Of a stretch of 64,000 nucleotides of DNA, positions 53,079-61,142 are shown piece by piece; positions within the stretch are counted from its first letter, which is position 1; the number at the start of each line of letters is the position of its first letter. Below the pieces are notes generated by a model. The model saw only the letters and a program-made list of their open reading frames with translations. It searched no databases and was not told the DNA's origin. The position numbers and the translations under genes were made by a program. The stretch covers positions 7,130,001 through 7,194,000 of the forward strand of contig NZ_JARUMJ010000001.1 of the NCBI RefSeq assembly GCF_036898465.1, written 5' to 3'. This DNA is from Streptomyces sp. B21-105. GTDB taxonomy: Bacteria; Actinomycetota; Actinomycetes; Streptomycetales; Streptomycetaceae.

Positions 53079-54330
53079 TGGTGCGACCTTCCCCTGCCGG
53101 GTCCGGGTCGCGCGCGGTCACCGGGGCCGCCCGGTCACCGCAGGCGGCGTCGTAGGCGGCGAGCAGCGATCGCTGGGAGTTCCGCCACGACAGCGGCCCG
53201 CCGATCCGTTCCTGGCCGATCTTGCCCATCAGGGCCCGCTTCTCCGGGTCGTCCAGCAGCAGGGCGATGAGCCGGGCGAACTCGGCCTCGTCGTCGGCGG
53301 GCGCGTACACGGCGGCGTCACCGGCGGAGACCCGCGCCTCCCTGAGGTCGAACGAGACGACCGGCCGCCCCATCACCATGTACTCGAGGACCTTGTTCAT
53401 GGTCGACACGTCGTTGAGCGGATTGTTCGGGTCGGGGGAGAGGCAGACGTCCGCGGTGGACAGGTAGCGCACCAGGTCGGCGTCCGGGATGCGCCCGGTG
53501 AACTCCACCTGCTCCGAGAGCCCGAGCCGCCGCGACAACTCCACCATCGCGTCGAAGGTGTCGCCGCCGCCGACGAACACCGCGTGCCAGTCGCTCCGCC
53601 CGACCTCGTCGCGCAGTTTCGCCAGGGCCCGCAACGCGTAGTCGACGCCGTCCTGCGGGCCCATCACGCCGAGGTAGCACAGCAGATGAGGCTTGCCGCG
53701 CTTCAGCTCCGGCTCGGGCGGCACGGGATGGAACCGCTCGACGTCGGGCGCGCTGCGCACCACGAACACGTCCCCCGGCCGCTTGCCGCCGCGGCGCACC
53801 GCGACGTCCCGGTAGGTCTCGTTCGTGGCGAGCACGACGTCGGCGGCCCGGTAGGTCCGCCGTTCCAGCGCGCACACGGCACGGTAGAGCAGGTCCTTGC
53901 CGCGGCCGAACCGGGACAGGTACAGCTCGGGCACCAGGTCGTGCTGGTCGAAGACGAACCGCGCGCCGCGCCGCTTCAGCCACAGCGCGGGCAGGAACAG
54001 CAGGTCGGGCGGGTTGCAGGCGTGGACCACGTGGACCGGGCCGACCCTGCGGGCCAGCCGGACCGTGTGCCACAGCGCCGATCCGTACTCCCGCAGATAG
54101 CCGGCCGGCCCCCCGGTGGCCGCACGCAACGGGTAGCGGTGGATCCGCACCCCGTCGATCACGGCCTCCGGCTCCGTGTCCCGTTTGGTCCCCTGCGGGC
54201 AGATGACGTGCACCGTCCAGCCCGCGTCGCGCAGCGTCGTGCACTCCTGCCACACCCGCCGGTCGAACGGCACCGACAGGTTCTCCACCAGGATCAGCGC
54301 ACGCCGCTTCGACCGCTCGCCGCTTCTCAC
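53068..54330 (-). CDS. Glycosyltransferase family 4
   Basis: A 420-residue GT-B enzyme. The N-lobe has LVENLSVPFDRRVWQECTTL and VVHACNPPDLL; the C-lobe has LCYLGVMGPQDGVDYALRAL and CLSPDPNNPLNDVSTMNKVLEYMVMGRPVV, the nucleotide-sugar site of GT4. It probably adds the second or a later sugar to the lipid-linked unit. GTG 54330 follows the dehydrogenase stop by one base; a TTG at 54342 is an alternative. Confidence 0.9.
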   Translation of the reverse strand: MRSGERSKRRALILVENLSVPFDRRVWQECTTLRDAGWTVHVICPQGTKRDTEPEAVIDGVRIHRYPLRAATGGPAGYLREYGSALWHTVRLARRVGPVHVVHACNPPDLLFLPALWLKRRGARFVFDQHDLVPELYLSRFGRGKDLLYRAVCALERRTYRAADVVLATNETYRDVAVRRGGKRPGDVFVVRSAPDVERFHPVPPEPELKRGKPHLLCYLGVMGPQDGVDYALRALAKLRDEVGRSDWHAVFVGGGDTFDAMVELSRRLGLSEQVEFTGRIPDADLVRYLSTADVCLSPDPNNPLNDVSTMNKVLEYMVMGRPVVSFDLREARVSAGDAAVYAPADDEAEFARLIALLLDDPEKRALMGKIGQERIGGPLSWRNSQRSLLAAYDAACGDRAAPVTARDPDPAGEGRTIER

Positions 54331-54331
54331 G

Positions 54332-55651
54332 TCACCAGGCAAGGCCCACGTACCCCCGGTCGGCCCGCCGCGCGTCGGCGTCGGGGAGATGGACGAGGTC
54401 GACGATCACCGGACCGTCGTCGCCACGGGGCAGCGCCGACAGCACGGCCGGGTCCCTCGTCCCGACCAGGCACACCTCGGCGTGGTCCAGCACCTCCTCG
54501 ACGGAGTCCGCGAGCAGTTGCGCGAGATGCGGCAGCCGGGTCTCGATGTACTCCCGGTTCGCGCCGAGCAGCCGGGACATGCTCACGTTCGCGTCGTAGA
54601 TCTTCAGGTCGTACCCCTTGCCGAAGAGCCGCTCCGCCAGCTCGACGAGCGGGCTCTCGCGAAGGTCGTCGGTGCCGGGCTTGAAGGACAGCCCGAACAG
54701 GCCCGCCCGGCGTTTCCCGGTGCGCTCCACCAGCTCCACCGCACGCTGCAGATGGTCGGAGTTGGAGGGCAGCACATGGGACAGGATGGGCACCGAGACG
54801 TCGGCCCGCTGCGCCGCGTGGACCAGGCTGCGCAGGTCCTTGGGCAGGCACGAGCCGCCGAAGGCGAAGCCGGGCCGCAGATAGGCGGGGCTGATGTTCA
54901 GTTTGCGGTCGGCCAGGAACACGTCCATCACCTGGTGCGAGTCCACGCCGAGCGCCTGGCACACCGCGCCCAGCTCGTTCGCGAAACCGATCTTGAGGCC
55001 GTGGAACGCGTTGTCCGCGTACTTGATCGCCTCGGCGGTCGGGACCGGCACCCGGAACACCTCGCCGGGCAGGTCCCCGTACAGCGCCGCCACCGCGTCG
55101 CCGCTCGCCGGGTCGAGTTCGCCGATGACGGTCTTGGGCGGGTCGAAGAAGTCCCGCACGCTGGTGCCCTCGCGCAGGAACTCAGGGTTGACCGCGACCC
55201 CGACGTCCACCCCGGCCGTGCCCCCGACGTACTTCTCCAGGATCGGCACCAGCAGGTTCAGGCAGGTGCCCGGCAGCATGGTGCTGCGGAACACCACGGT
55301 GTGCCGCCCGCCCCGCTCGGCCAGCGCCGCGCCGATCTCCTCGGTGACCCGCTCCAAGTACGTCGTGCACAGGCTGCCGTTGGGCTCCGACGGCGTGCCC
55401 ACGCAGACCAGCGAGATCTCACTGTCCATGATCGCCTCGCGGACGTCGCCGGTGGCGCGCAGCGCCCCGGTCCGCACGACGCCGGCGATGAGCTCGCCGA
55501 TGCGCTCCTCCACCACCGGTGCCTTGCCGTCGTTGACCAGGTCGACCTTCACCTGGTTGACGTCCACCCCGACGACCTCGTGACCCATGCTCGCCAGGCA
55601 CGCGGCCGACACACAGCCCACGTAGCCGAGCCCGAAAACGCTGACCTTCAT
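54332..55651 (-). CDS. Nucleotide-sugar 6-dehydrogenase, GDP-mannose 6-dehydrogenase (AlgD)-like
   Basis: A 439-residue UDP-Glc/GDP-Man dehydrogenase. FGLGYVG at 6-12 binds NAD, Lys210 (AIKYADN) and Cys268 (FGGSCLPKD) are the catalytic residues. The numbering of both and the sequences HKLNIS-like RKLNISPAYLRPGFAFGG, LSFKPGTDDLRESPLVELAE and the ending near GLAW follow P. aeruginosa AlgD (436 residues) more closely than UDP-glucose dehydrogenases. It should form GDP-mannuronate (or UDP-glucuronate if the call is wrong), giving an acidic polymer. ATG 55651 has an AGGAA site six bases upstream. Confidence 0.88.
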   Translation of the reverse strand: MKVSVFGLGYVGCVSAACLASMGHEVVGVDVNQVKVDLVNDGKAPVVEERIGELIAGVVRTGALRATGDVREAIMDSEISLVCVGTPSEPNGSLCTTYLERVTEEIGAALAERGGRHTVVFRSTMLPGTCLNLLVPILEKYVGGTAGVDVGVAVNPEFLREGTSVRDFFDPPKTVIGELDPASGDAVAALYGDLPGEVFRVPVPTAEAIKYADNAFHGLKIGFANELGAVCQALGVDSHQVMDVFLADRKLNISPAYLRPGFAFGGSCLPKDLRSLVHAAQRADVSVPILSHVLPSNSDHLQRAVELVERTGKRRAGLFGLSFKPGTDDLRESPLVELAERLFGKGYDLKIYDANVSMSRLLGANREYIETRLPHLAQLLADSVEEVLDHAEVCLVGTRDPAVLSALPRGDDGPVIVDLVHLPDADARRADRGYVGLAW

Positions 55652-55723
55652 GACCCGTTCCTCCCCCCGGGCAGGCCCTCACGGCCTGCGGTCCGCACAC
55701 CGACGGGGCCGTCGGATCGCAGC

Positions 55724-55885
55724 CCCCCGCGCATCCGTTGACCCGCGCGTATCCGTTGGCCTCCGCGTATCCGTAGGCCCTCGCGCATCAGTCGCCCCCC
55801 GTGCATCAGTTCCCCTCGGCGCATCTGTCGCCCCCGGCACGTCAGTCGCCCCCGGCGCCTCAGCGGGCCCCGGCGCATCAGTAGG
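55724..55885. repeat. Nine-copy 18-nt tandem repeat
   Basis: Nine consecutive 18-nt units of the type CCCCGGCGCATCAGTCGC, with substitutions but no change in length, fill the gap between the AlgD-like gene and the sugar transferase and run over the latter's stop codon. One minus-strand frame reads a hexapeptide repeat A-T-D-A-P-G. Confidence 0.85.
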
Positions 55886-57401
55886 CCCCCTGGCCGTAGA
55901 GCACCGCACGCAGCGTCTTCCACAAGATCACCGTGTCCAGGGCGAGCGACCAGTCCTCCACGTACCGCAGGTCCAGCCGTACCGCCTCCTCCCACGACAG
56001 GTCACTGCGTCCGCTGATCTGCCACAGACCGGTGAGCCCGGGTTTGACCAGCAGCCGCCGCCGGATGTCCGGGCCGTACGCGGCGGACTCCTCCGGCAGC
56101 GGGGGCCGCGGGCCGACGAGCGACATCGATCCGGTGAGCACGTTGAACAACTGCGGGAGTTCGTCGATCGAGTACCGGCGCAGCACCGCTCCCACCCGGG
56201 TCACCCGCGGATCCCGGCGGAGCTTGAACAGCGGACCGGCGCCCTCGTTGAGGGCGGACAGCTGGGCCCGCGCCCGGTCGGCGTCGGCGACCATGGTGCG
56301 GAACTTGAGAATGGTGAACTCGCCGCCGTCCTTGCCGACTCTGCGCTGTCGGTAGAACACCCCGCCCCGGCTGTCCACCAGCACGAGCAGCCCGACGCAC
56401 ACCATCAGCGGCGCGAACACGACGAGCAGGACCGCCGCGCCCATCCGGTCGACGACGCCCTTGACCGCCCGGCGGCCCCCGGTGAAGGTCGGCATGCTGA
56501 CCCGCAGCAGCGGGATGCCGAGCACCGCGTCGATGTGCAGCCGCGGGCCGGCCACCTCCATCAGCACGGGGGCCACGACCATCTCGGCGTCGCTGCCCTC
56601 GAGGTTCCAGGCCAGCCGCTGCAGCCGGTCCGGTGACCAGTACGGGTCCGGGGTGACCGCGACGACCCGGTAGCCGTCGCGGCGCACATGGCCCGCGACG
56701 TCCGCCAGCCGGCCGACGACCGGCACTCCCTCCACCAGGTCGCCGTCGAGCGCGAGACCGTCCGTCGTGCACACCGCGTCCACCCGCCAGCCGAGGTGCG
56801 GGAACTTGCGGGTCCGGGCGATCAGGTCGCGCACGGTGGCCGGGCTGCCGGCGGCGAGCACCGGTCGCAGACACCGTCCTTCCTTCCGCTGTTTGTGCAG
56901 CCAAAGCCGCAGCACATACCGCGCCGTCATGGTGACGATCGCGATCGCGGGGACCGCGACGAAGATCCAGAGCTTGATGTTGCGCGAGGTGAGGGCGATC
57001 CCGCCGAGCGCCAGGACGACGGTCGCCGCGAACAGCGAACGTCCGAGCCGGCGGAACTCCTCGGCGCCCTGGCCGAGCACGGCCGGAGCCCACGACCGGC
57101 TCACCGCGAGCGCCCCCAGCACCAGCAACTCGGTGCCGAACGCGAGAATGCCCCACTTCTCATGCCAGTTGGCCGCGTCCCGGGCCCCGAAGAAGTTGCC
57201 GATGCCCGCCACCACGAACGCGGTGGCCGCGGTATCGCTGATGATCACGGTACGGCGGTACCGCTGCTCCCAGTCGATGGCGGGCCGGCTGATCGTGTCG
57301 TTCTCCAGACGCCCGCGCGCCGACGGAAACGGGCTGACTAGCTCCCCTTGCCGCACAGAACCCCCCAGGTTCCCCAGTGGTTCGACGTGTTCGCCTAACA
57401 C
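55878..57401 (-). CDS. Polyprenyl-phosphate sugar-1-phosphate transferase (initiating enzyme)
   Basis: A 507-residue protein with four N-terminal membrane helices (about 50-175), a soluble Rossmann-like middle part and a C-terminal Bac_transf domain: a membrane-entry helix near 320-345, FYRQRRVGKDGGEFTILKFRTM, LRRYSIDELPQLFNVLTGSMSLVGPRPPLPEE and KPGLTGLWQISGR. This is the WcaJ/CpsE layout that loads the first sugar phosphate on undecaprenyl phosphate. The chosen GTG 57401 has GGAGG five bases upstream, and its second codon is TTA. A GTG 15 codons further in (GGGGGG four bases upstream) is the alternative start and would exclude the TTA. Confidence 0.9.
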   Translation of the reverse strand: MLGEHVEPLGNLGGSVRQGELVSPFPSARGRLENDTISRPAIDWEQRYRRTVIISDTAATAFVVAGIGNFFGARDAANWHEKWGILAFGTELLVLGALAVSRSWAPAVLGQGAEEFRRLGRSLFAATVVLALGGIALTSRNIKLWIFVAVPAIAIVTMTARYVLRLWLHKQRKEGRCLRPVLAAGSPATVRDLIARTRKFPHLGWRVDAVCTTDGLALDGDLVEGVPVVGRLADVAGHVRRDGYRVVAVTPDPYWSPDRLQRLAWNLEGSDAEMVVAPVLMEVAGPRLHIDAVLGIPLLRVSMPTFTGGRRAVKGVVDRMGAAVLLVVFAPLMVCVGLLVLVDSRGGVFYRQRRVGKDGGEFTILKFRTMVADADRARAQLSALNEGAGPLFKLRRDPRVTRVGAVLRRYSIDELPQLFNVLTGSMSLVGPRPPLPEESAAYGPDIRRRLLVKPGLTGLWQISGRSDLSWEEAVRLDLRYVEDWSLALDTVILWKTLRAVLYGQGAY

Positions 57402-57412
57402 TGATTCCTCCC
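57390..57412 (-). promoter_or_regulatory. Start site with TTA second codon (possible bldA control)
   Basis: On the minus strand GGAGGAATCA is followed by GTG TTA GGC. The ribosome site is strong, and TTA is the codon read only by the bldA tRNA in Streptomyces. I saw no other in-frame TTA in the genes of this window. Confidence 0.5.
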
Positions 57413-58310
57413 CCCGGGAGGCCCCCGCCCCCCGTACCGTCCCTCCCCTCGGGAGGCCCCCGCCCCCCTTGTCGCGCTGTTCCTCCCGCGGCAGGCCCCC
57501 GCCCCCCGCGCACGACATCCCGGTATTCCAGCGCTATGTGAACACCCACCCCGGCGGCAGCGGACGCACAGGTCCTGCCCGACTCTCGAGGTGTGCGGCG
57601 ACCCGTCGAAGATCTCGGATGCTCCCCGCACCCGAGCCCCTCCAGGGCCCCATGAATCGATCACCCCCACGTCCGGCGCCGGGGACGCGACTACCGCCCT
57701 TTCGTAACGCCAGACCTATAGATCATTACGGGTCGCCTCGTGTTCGAACGGCCGAAGCAAGGTCAATCTAGACCATCGGGGGCCGGTATGAAGAGAGTAT
57801 GTGTGTAATTTGTGCTCGAGCTTTGCGGCTGATCCGTCGATCGACGACCGCCTACAGGTCCGTTGACGCCGACACGCGTCGCGGCAGCTCGCCCGGCCCC
57901 GGCCGTGGCTGCCGCGCGGCGGAGGCTCGCGCTCCACAACAGGCTTCCCCCACGCCCACGTTGGGCGGCGACCGCCCGGTGCTCGCGCACGGCGGCGTGT
58001 CGCCGCGAGTCCCCGAGGTGGCGGGGCGACCGCCCGGCCGTCGTGCCGCAGGAATTGATCACGAATGGCGCGGGGCGACATCTCCGAGGACGGCCGAACC
58101 CGCCCCGACCCTCCCCGTTCCGGGCCGCCGGCCGATGAATGACGAATCCCCTTGAATCCGCGTTGACATATGCCGAAGGCAATTCACCACATGGTCGTGC
58201 CGTCTCGGTACGGCGAAAACACCAAGAGGGGCAACCGGCTTGCTTTATCGGGTGCGAACTCGATGATCAATTGCGTCACCCGACAAGGGGGAAGCCGCAG
58301 CCGCGTCGGC
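57402..58310. other. Long leader/promoter region upstream of the polysaccharide locus
   Basis: About 900 nt with no convincing gene. GC content drops locally around 57690-57810 and 58140-58280, which is unusual here. The promoter of the minus-strand locus must lie in it. AATTGATCA occurs at 58053-58061 and again within 58262-58274. No rRNA, tRNA or clear riboswitch structure was recognised. Confidence 0.5.
57408..57520. repeat. Direct repeats around the locus leader
   Basis: Three degenerate copies of a 35-45 nt unit containing GGGAGGCCCCCGCCCCCC lie immediately upstream of the initiating transferase. Each copy carries a purine-rich ribosome-site-like stretch on the minus strand. Confidence 0.65.
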
Positions 58311-58508
58311 TCAAGCGTCGGCCGGCCCGGTGCTCGCCCCGGGGTGGGCGTCGGCGTCGGCTTCGGCGTCGGCTGCGGTCCTGGCAGCGTTGTCGGGCAG
58401 CGGGCCGCTCAGGGCGGCGCATTGTTCAGGGCCCATCACGTGGTCCAGCGCCGCGGTGACCGTCTCGGCGAGCGACGCCGTCACCGCCACCCTCCGCTTC
58501 ACGCGCAA
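58311..58508 (-). CDS. Small hypothetical protein (uncertain)
   Basis: A 65-residue open frame with consistent GC-rich third positions on the minus strand: an N-terminal part with VTASLAETVTAALDHVMGPEQCAAL, then an Ala/Asp-rich tail. Start would be TTG 58508 or GTG 58502. It has no recognisable family and only a weak ribosome site. It lies upstream of the polysaccharide locus on the same strand, divergent from the SepF-like gene. Confidence 0.3.
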   Translation of the reverse strand: MRVKRRVAVTASLAETVTAALDHVMGPEQCAALSGPLPDNAARTAADAEADADAHPGASTGPADA

Positions 58509-58717
58509 GCCCGCCTGACGAGGGCCGCTCTCCGGCGAGGGCCGGGGGCCGCTCTCCGGCGAGGGCCGGGGGCCGCTCTCCGGCGGCGGCGCGACGAACG
58601 GGCGTCTCGGGGGAGGCGGTGCGGTGGCGGCCCGTGTCGCTGTTGGGCCGAACGGGTGACTTGGCGTAAGAATTGACTGGTGGACGCATTGAAGGCGAGT
58701 CAGTTCGGGGGGTGCCG

Positions 58718-59107
58718 GTGAACCGTTACGACGTCACCGATGAGCAGTGGGAAGGGCTCGCACAGGTCGTTCCGTTGCGCGGCCGGGACGCGTGGCCCTC
58801 GGCGGTGGACCACCGCTCGCTCCCGGACTCCGAGACGGAGACCCGGCGCCGTTTCGTCGTCCTGCGGGTCAACGTCTTCGCGGACGCCCGTGAGGTCGCC
58901 GAGACGCTGATGGCGGGCATCCCGGTGCTGCTCGACCTGACCGGGGCGGAGACCGACACCGCCAAACGGGTGCTGGACTTCTCCACCGGGGTCGTCTTCG
59001 GCCTCGCCAGCGGTATGCACCGGGTCGACCGCAACGTCTTCCTGCTCACCCCGCCGGGCACCGAGGTCGGCGGGATCATGGAGGGAGCCGGCGTACCGGA
59101 GGTCTGA
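58718..59107 (+). CDS. SepF-like cell-division protein
   Basis: A 129-residue protein with a SepF domain: RRFVVLRVNVFADAREVAETLMAGIPVLLDLTG (beta-alpha-beta), AKRVLDFSTGVVFGLASGMHRVDRNVFLLTP. SepF polymerises and tethers FtsZ at the membrane. The N-terminal amphipathic membrane helix of true SepF is not obvious, and ylmG or ftsZ are not nearby, so it is probably one of the SepF-like paralogues known in Streptomyces. GTG 58718 has GGGGG six bases upstream; GTG 58712 is also in frame. Confidence 0.8.
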   Translation: MNRYDVTDEQWEGLAQVVPLRGRDAWPSAVDHRSLPDSETETRRRFVVLRVNVFADAREVAETLMAGIPVLLDLTGAETDTAKRVLDFSTGVVFGLASGMHRVDRNVFLLTPPGTEVGGIMEGAGVPEV

Positions 59108-59188
59108 GGTGCGGGGCACGTCGCTCGATGGTGGGAAGCTCGTCGGGGCGTAACGGTTCGGCTGACGGTGGAGTCCTACCGTCCGGAC

Positions 59189-60613
59189 ATGCCCTCGTCG
59201 TTCTCCTCTTCCGCCCCCCTGCCGCACGCCGCTCCTGTGCCGCGCGCCGCCCACGTGCCGCACGCCGCGCCCGACGGGGCGGCGACCGGGGACGCGCCCC
59301 CCATCGTGCCCGCACAGGCGAAGCCACAGCCGCAGCCGCAGCCGCAGACGTATCGCCACGGGGAGCAGCAGACCGCGCCCCGTGGCGGCGGCGTGCGGAC
59401 GGCAGCCGCCGGCGGGCTCACGCCACCGCCACCGCCATCGCGCGCCCGTCCGGCGTCCGAGCCCGCCGCAACGGCGTCCACATCCCTGCGGCAACCGCGA
59501 GCTTGCGTCACCGAGTTGCGGCTCTCCGCTTTCGCGGGACATCGGGGCGCGCGGTTCCCGCTGGGGGCCGTCACCTTGTTCACCGGGGCCAGCGGCACCG
59601 GAAAGAGCACGGCGCTGCGGGCGTACGAGGCGCTGGCGCGGCTCGGGGGAGGAGCACGGCTGGCCGAGGTGTTCGCCGATCCGGTCGCGTGCGTGCCGCA
59701 GGGCGCACGCCCCGACGCGCAGCGACGCCGCGGATTCCGTATCGGCTGCACGGCCGACGGCCCCGCCGGGCCGGTCCGGCTCGACGTCGCCGTGCAGGCC
59801 GAGCCGGAACTGCGCATCGTCGGCGAGCGGCTGAGCGCGGGCGGCGTCGTCCTGCTGGAGACCGCGCTGCGCGATCCCGGACGGCGCACGGTGCAGGCCG
59901 CCTGGCACACCGGTGGCTCCGCGCCGGTGACCCGCGCCCCGCTGCCCGACGACCGCCTCGGCACCGCGCTGCTGCCGCTGCGCGTCGCGGGCAAGACCGA
60001 CGGCCAGCGACAGGTGCTGGCCGCCGCCGAACAGATGGTGGTCGCCCTGCGGTCCGTCTTCGCCTGCGATCCGCAGCCCGACTGGATGGGCGTCCCCGTC
60101 CCCACCGGCTCCGGCCGCCTGCTGACCGGCTGCGACAACCTCGCCGCCGTCCTCTGGCGCATCCGCGAGGAATGCGGACGGCGGCACGCGGCCCTGGTGG
60201 CCGCGCTGTCCGCCGGATCCGCGGGACGCGCCGGGCCGGTGGTGGACCTTCGCGCCGAACCACTGCCCGACGGCACGGTCCGCGCGGTGCTCGACCGCGC
60301 AGGCGGCGGGTGTACGGAACTCGCCCGGCTGGGATACGGCGAACTGCGCTACCTCGCCCTCGCCCTGGTGCTGCTCACCGGGCCGGGCGTCCTCGACGTC
60401 GACCCGGCCGGCGAGGTTCCCGCCGCGACGCAGACCCTCACTCTGCTCGCCGACGGCCTGGACCGCGGCCTCGACGTCCGACAGCGCGCCGAACTGCTGC
60501 GCCTGGCGGTGCGGATGGCCGAACGCGGGCACATCCGCTGCGTCGGCGCGGTCAGCGACGGCTCCTGGGCCGCCCGTACCGACGGCGTGACGGTGGTAGA
60601 CCTGGGTCCGTGA
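59189..60613 (+). CDS. P-loop ATPase with Pro/Gln-rich N-terminus
   Basis: A 474-residue protein. The first 100 residues are low complexity (H-A-A-P-V-P and P-Q-P-Q repeats). VTELRLSAFAGHRGARFPLGAVTLFTGASGTGKSTALRAYEAL (from about 106) is an SMC/RecF-like ATPase opening with Walker A GASGTGKST near 135-143. The C-terminal half has LGYGELRYLALALVLLTGPGVLDVD, a degenerate ABC signature and Walker B. Function unknown; DNA-linked or stress-linked ATPases have this layout. The start could also be GTG 59168. The MazG-type gene overlaps its stop. Confidence 0.72.
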   Translation: MPSSFSSSAPLPHAAPVPRAAHVPHAAPDGAATGDAPPIVPAQAKPQPQPQPQTYRHGEQQTAPRGGGVRTAAAGGLTPPPPPSRARPASEPAATASTSLRQPRACVTELRLSAFAGHRGARFPLGAVTLFTGASGTGKSTALRAYEALARLGGGARLAEVFADPVACVPQGARPDAQRRRGFRIGCTADGPAGPVRLDVAVQAEPELRIVGERLSAGGVVLLETALRDPGRRTVQAAWHTGGSAPVTRAPLPDDRLGTALLPLRVAGKTDGQRQVLAAAEQMVVALRSVFACDPQPDWMGVPVPTGSGRLLTGCDNLAAVLWRIREECGRRHAALVAALSAGSAGRAGPVVDLRAEPLPDGTVRAVLDRAGGGCTELARLGYGELRYLALALVLLTGPGVLDVDPAGEVPAATQTLTLLADGLDRGLDVRQRAELLRLAVRMAERGHIRCVGAVSDGSWAARTDGVTVVDLGP

Positions 60614-60939
60614 CGAAACGACACCTGGATGTGGCGAAACTGCAGCGCAGACTGGCCGAGTTCGCGGCCGTGCGGAACTGGCAGCCCTTCCACACGCCCA
60701 AGAACCTCGTCGCCGCGCTCAGCGTGGAGGCGTCCGAACTCGTCGAGATCTTCCAGTGGCTGACGCCGGAGGAGTCGGCCCGCGTGATGGACGATCCCGA
60801 CACCGCCCACCGCGTGACGGACGAGGTCGCCGACGTGCTCGCCTATCTGCTGCAACTGTGCGAGGTGCTCGGGATCGACCCCCTGACGGCGCTGGACGCG
60901 AAGATCGACCGCAACGAGCGCAGATTCCCCGCCCCTTAG
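60610..60939 (+). CDS. MazG-type nucleotide pyrophosphohydrolase
   Basis: A 109-residue all-alpha NTP-PPase of the MazG/RS21-C6 kind. WQPFHTPKNLVAALSVEASELVEIFQW contains the ExxE metal motif (Glu40, Glu43), and DEVADVLAYLLQL contains the second one (Glu72, Asp75). These enzymes hydrolyse dCTP or other non-canonical nucleotides. GTG 60610 overlaps the TGA of the ATPase gene, so the pair is co-translated. Confidence 0.88.
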   Translation: MTKRHLDVAKLQRRLAEFAAVRNWQPFHTPKNLVAALSVEASELVEIFQWLTPEESARVMDDPDTAHRVTDEVADVLAYLLQLCEVLGIDPLTALDAKIDRNERRFPAP

Positions 60940-61142
60940 TGGCACCCCGCAGCGGCCACTTCGGCGGAGCGGGACAATCCGATTTCACTCTCCGCAGTCA
61001 ACCGGCGGACCGAAACCGATTTGTTGTCCACAGATTTCCGTCATCCTCTGGCTTTTCGCCCCTCACGCCCTCACTCTGGGTAGTGAACAAGGGTGTTCGG
61101 GTGGGCGTGCGAACCAGCACGTCCGGACAGACGGGGCGGCGT

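Noticed and set aside
58139..58676. Plus-strand open frames before the SepF-like gene
   Set aside because: Poor third-position pattern and no conserved sequence; the minus-strand frame in the same place is a better, though still weak, candidate.
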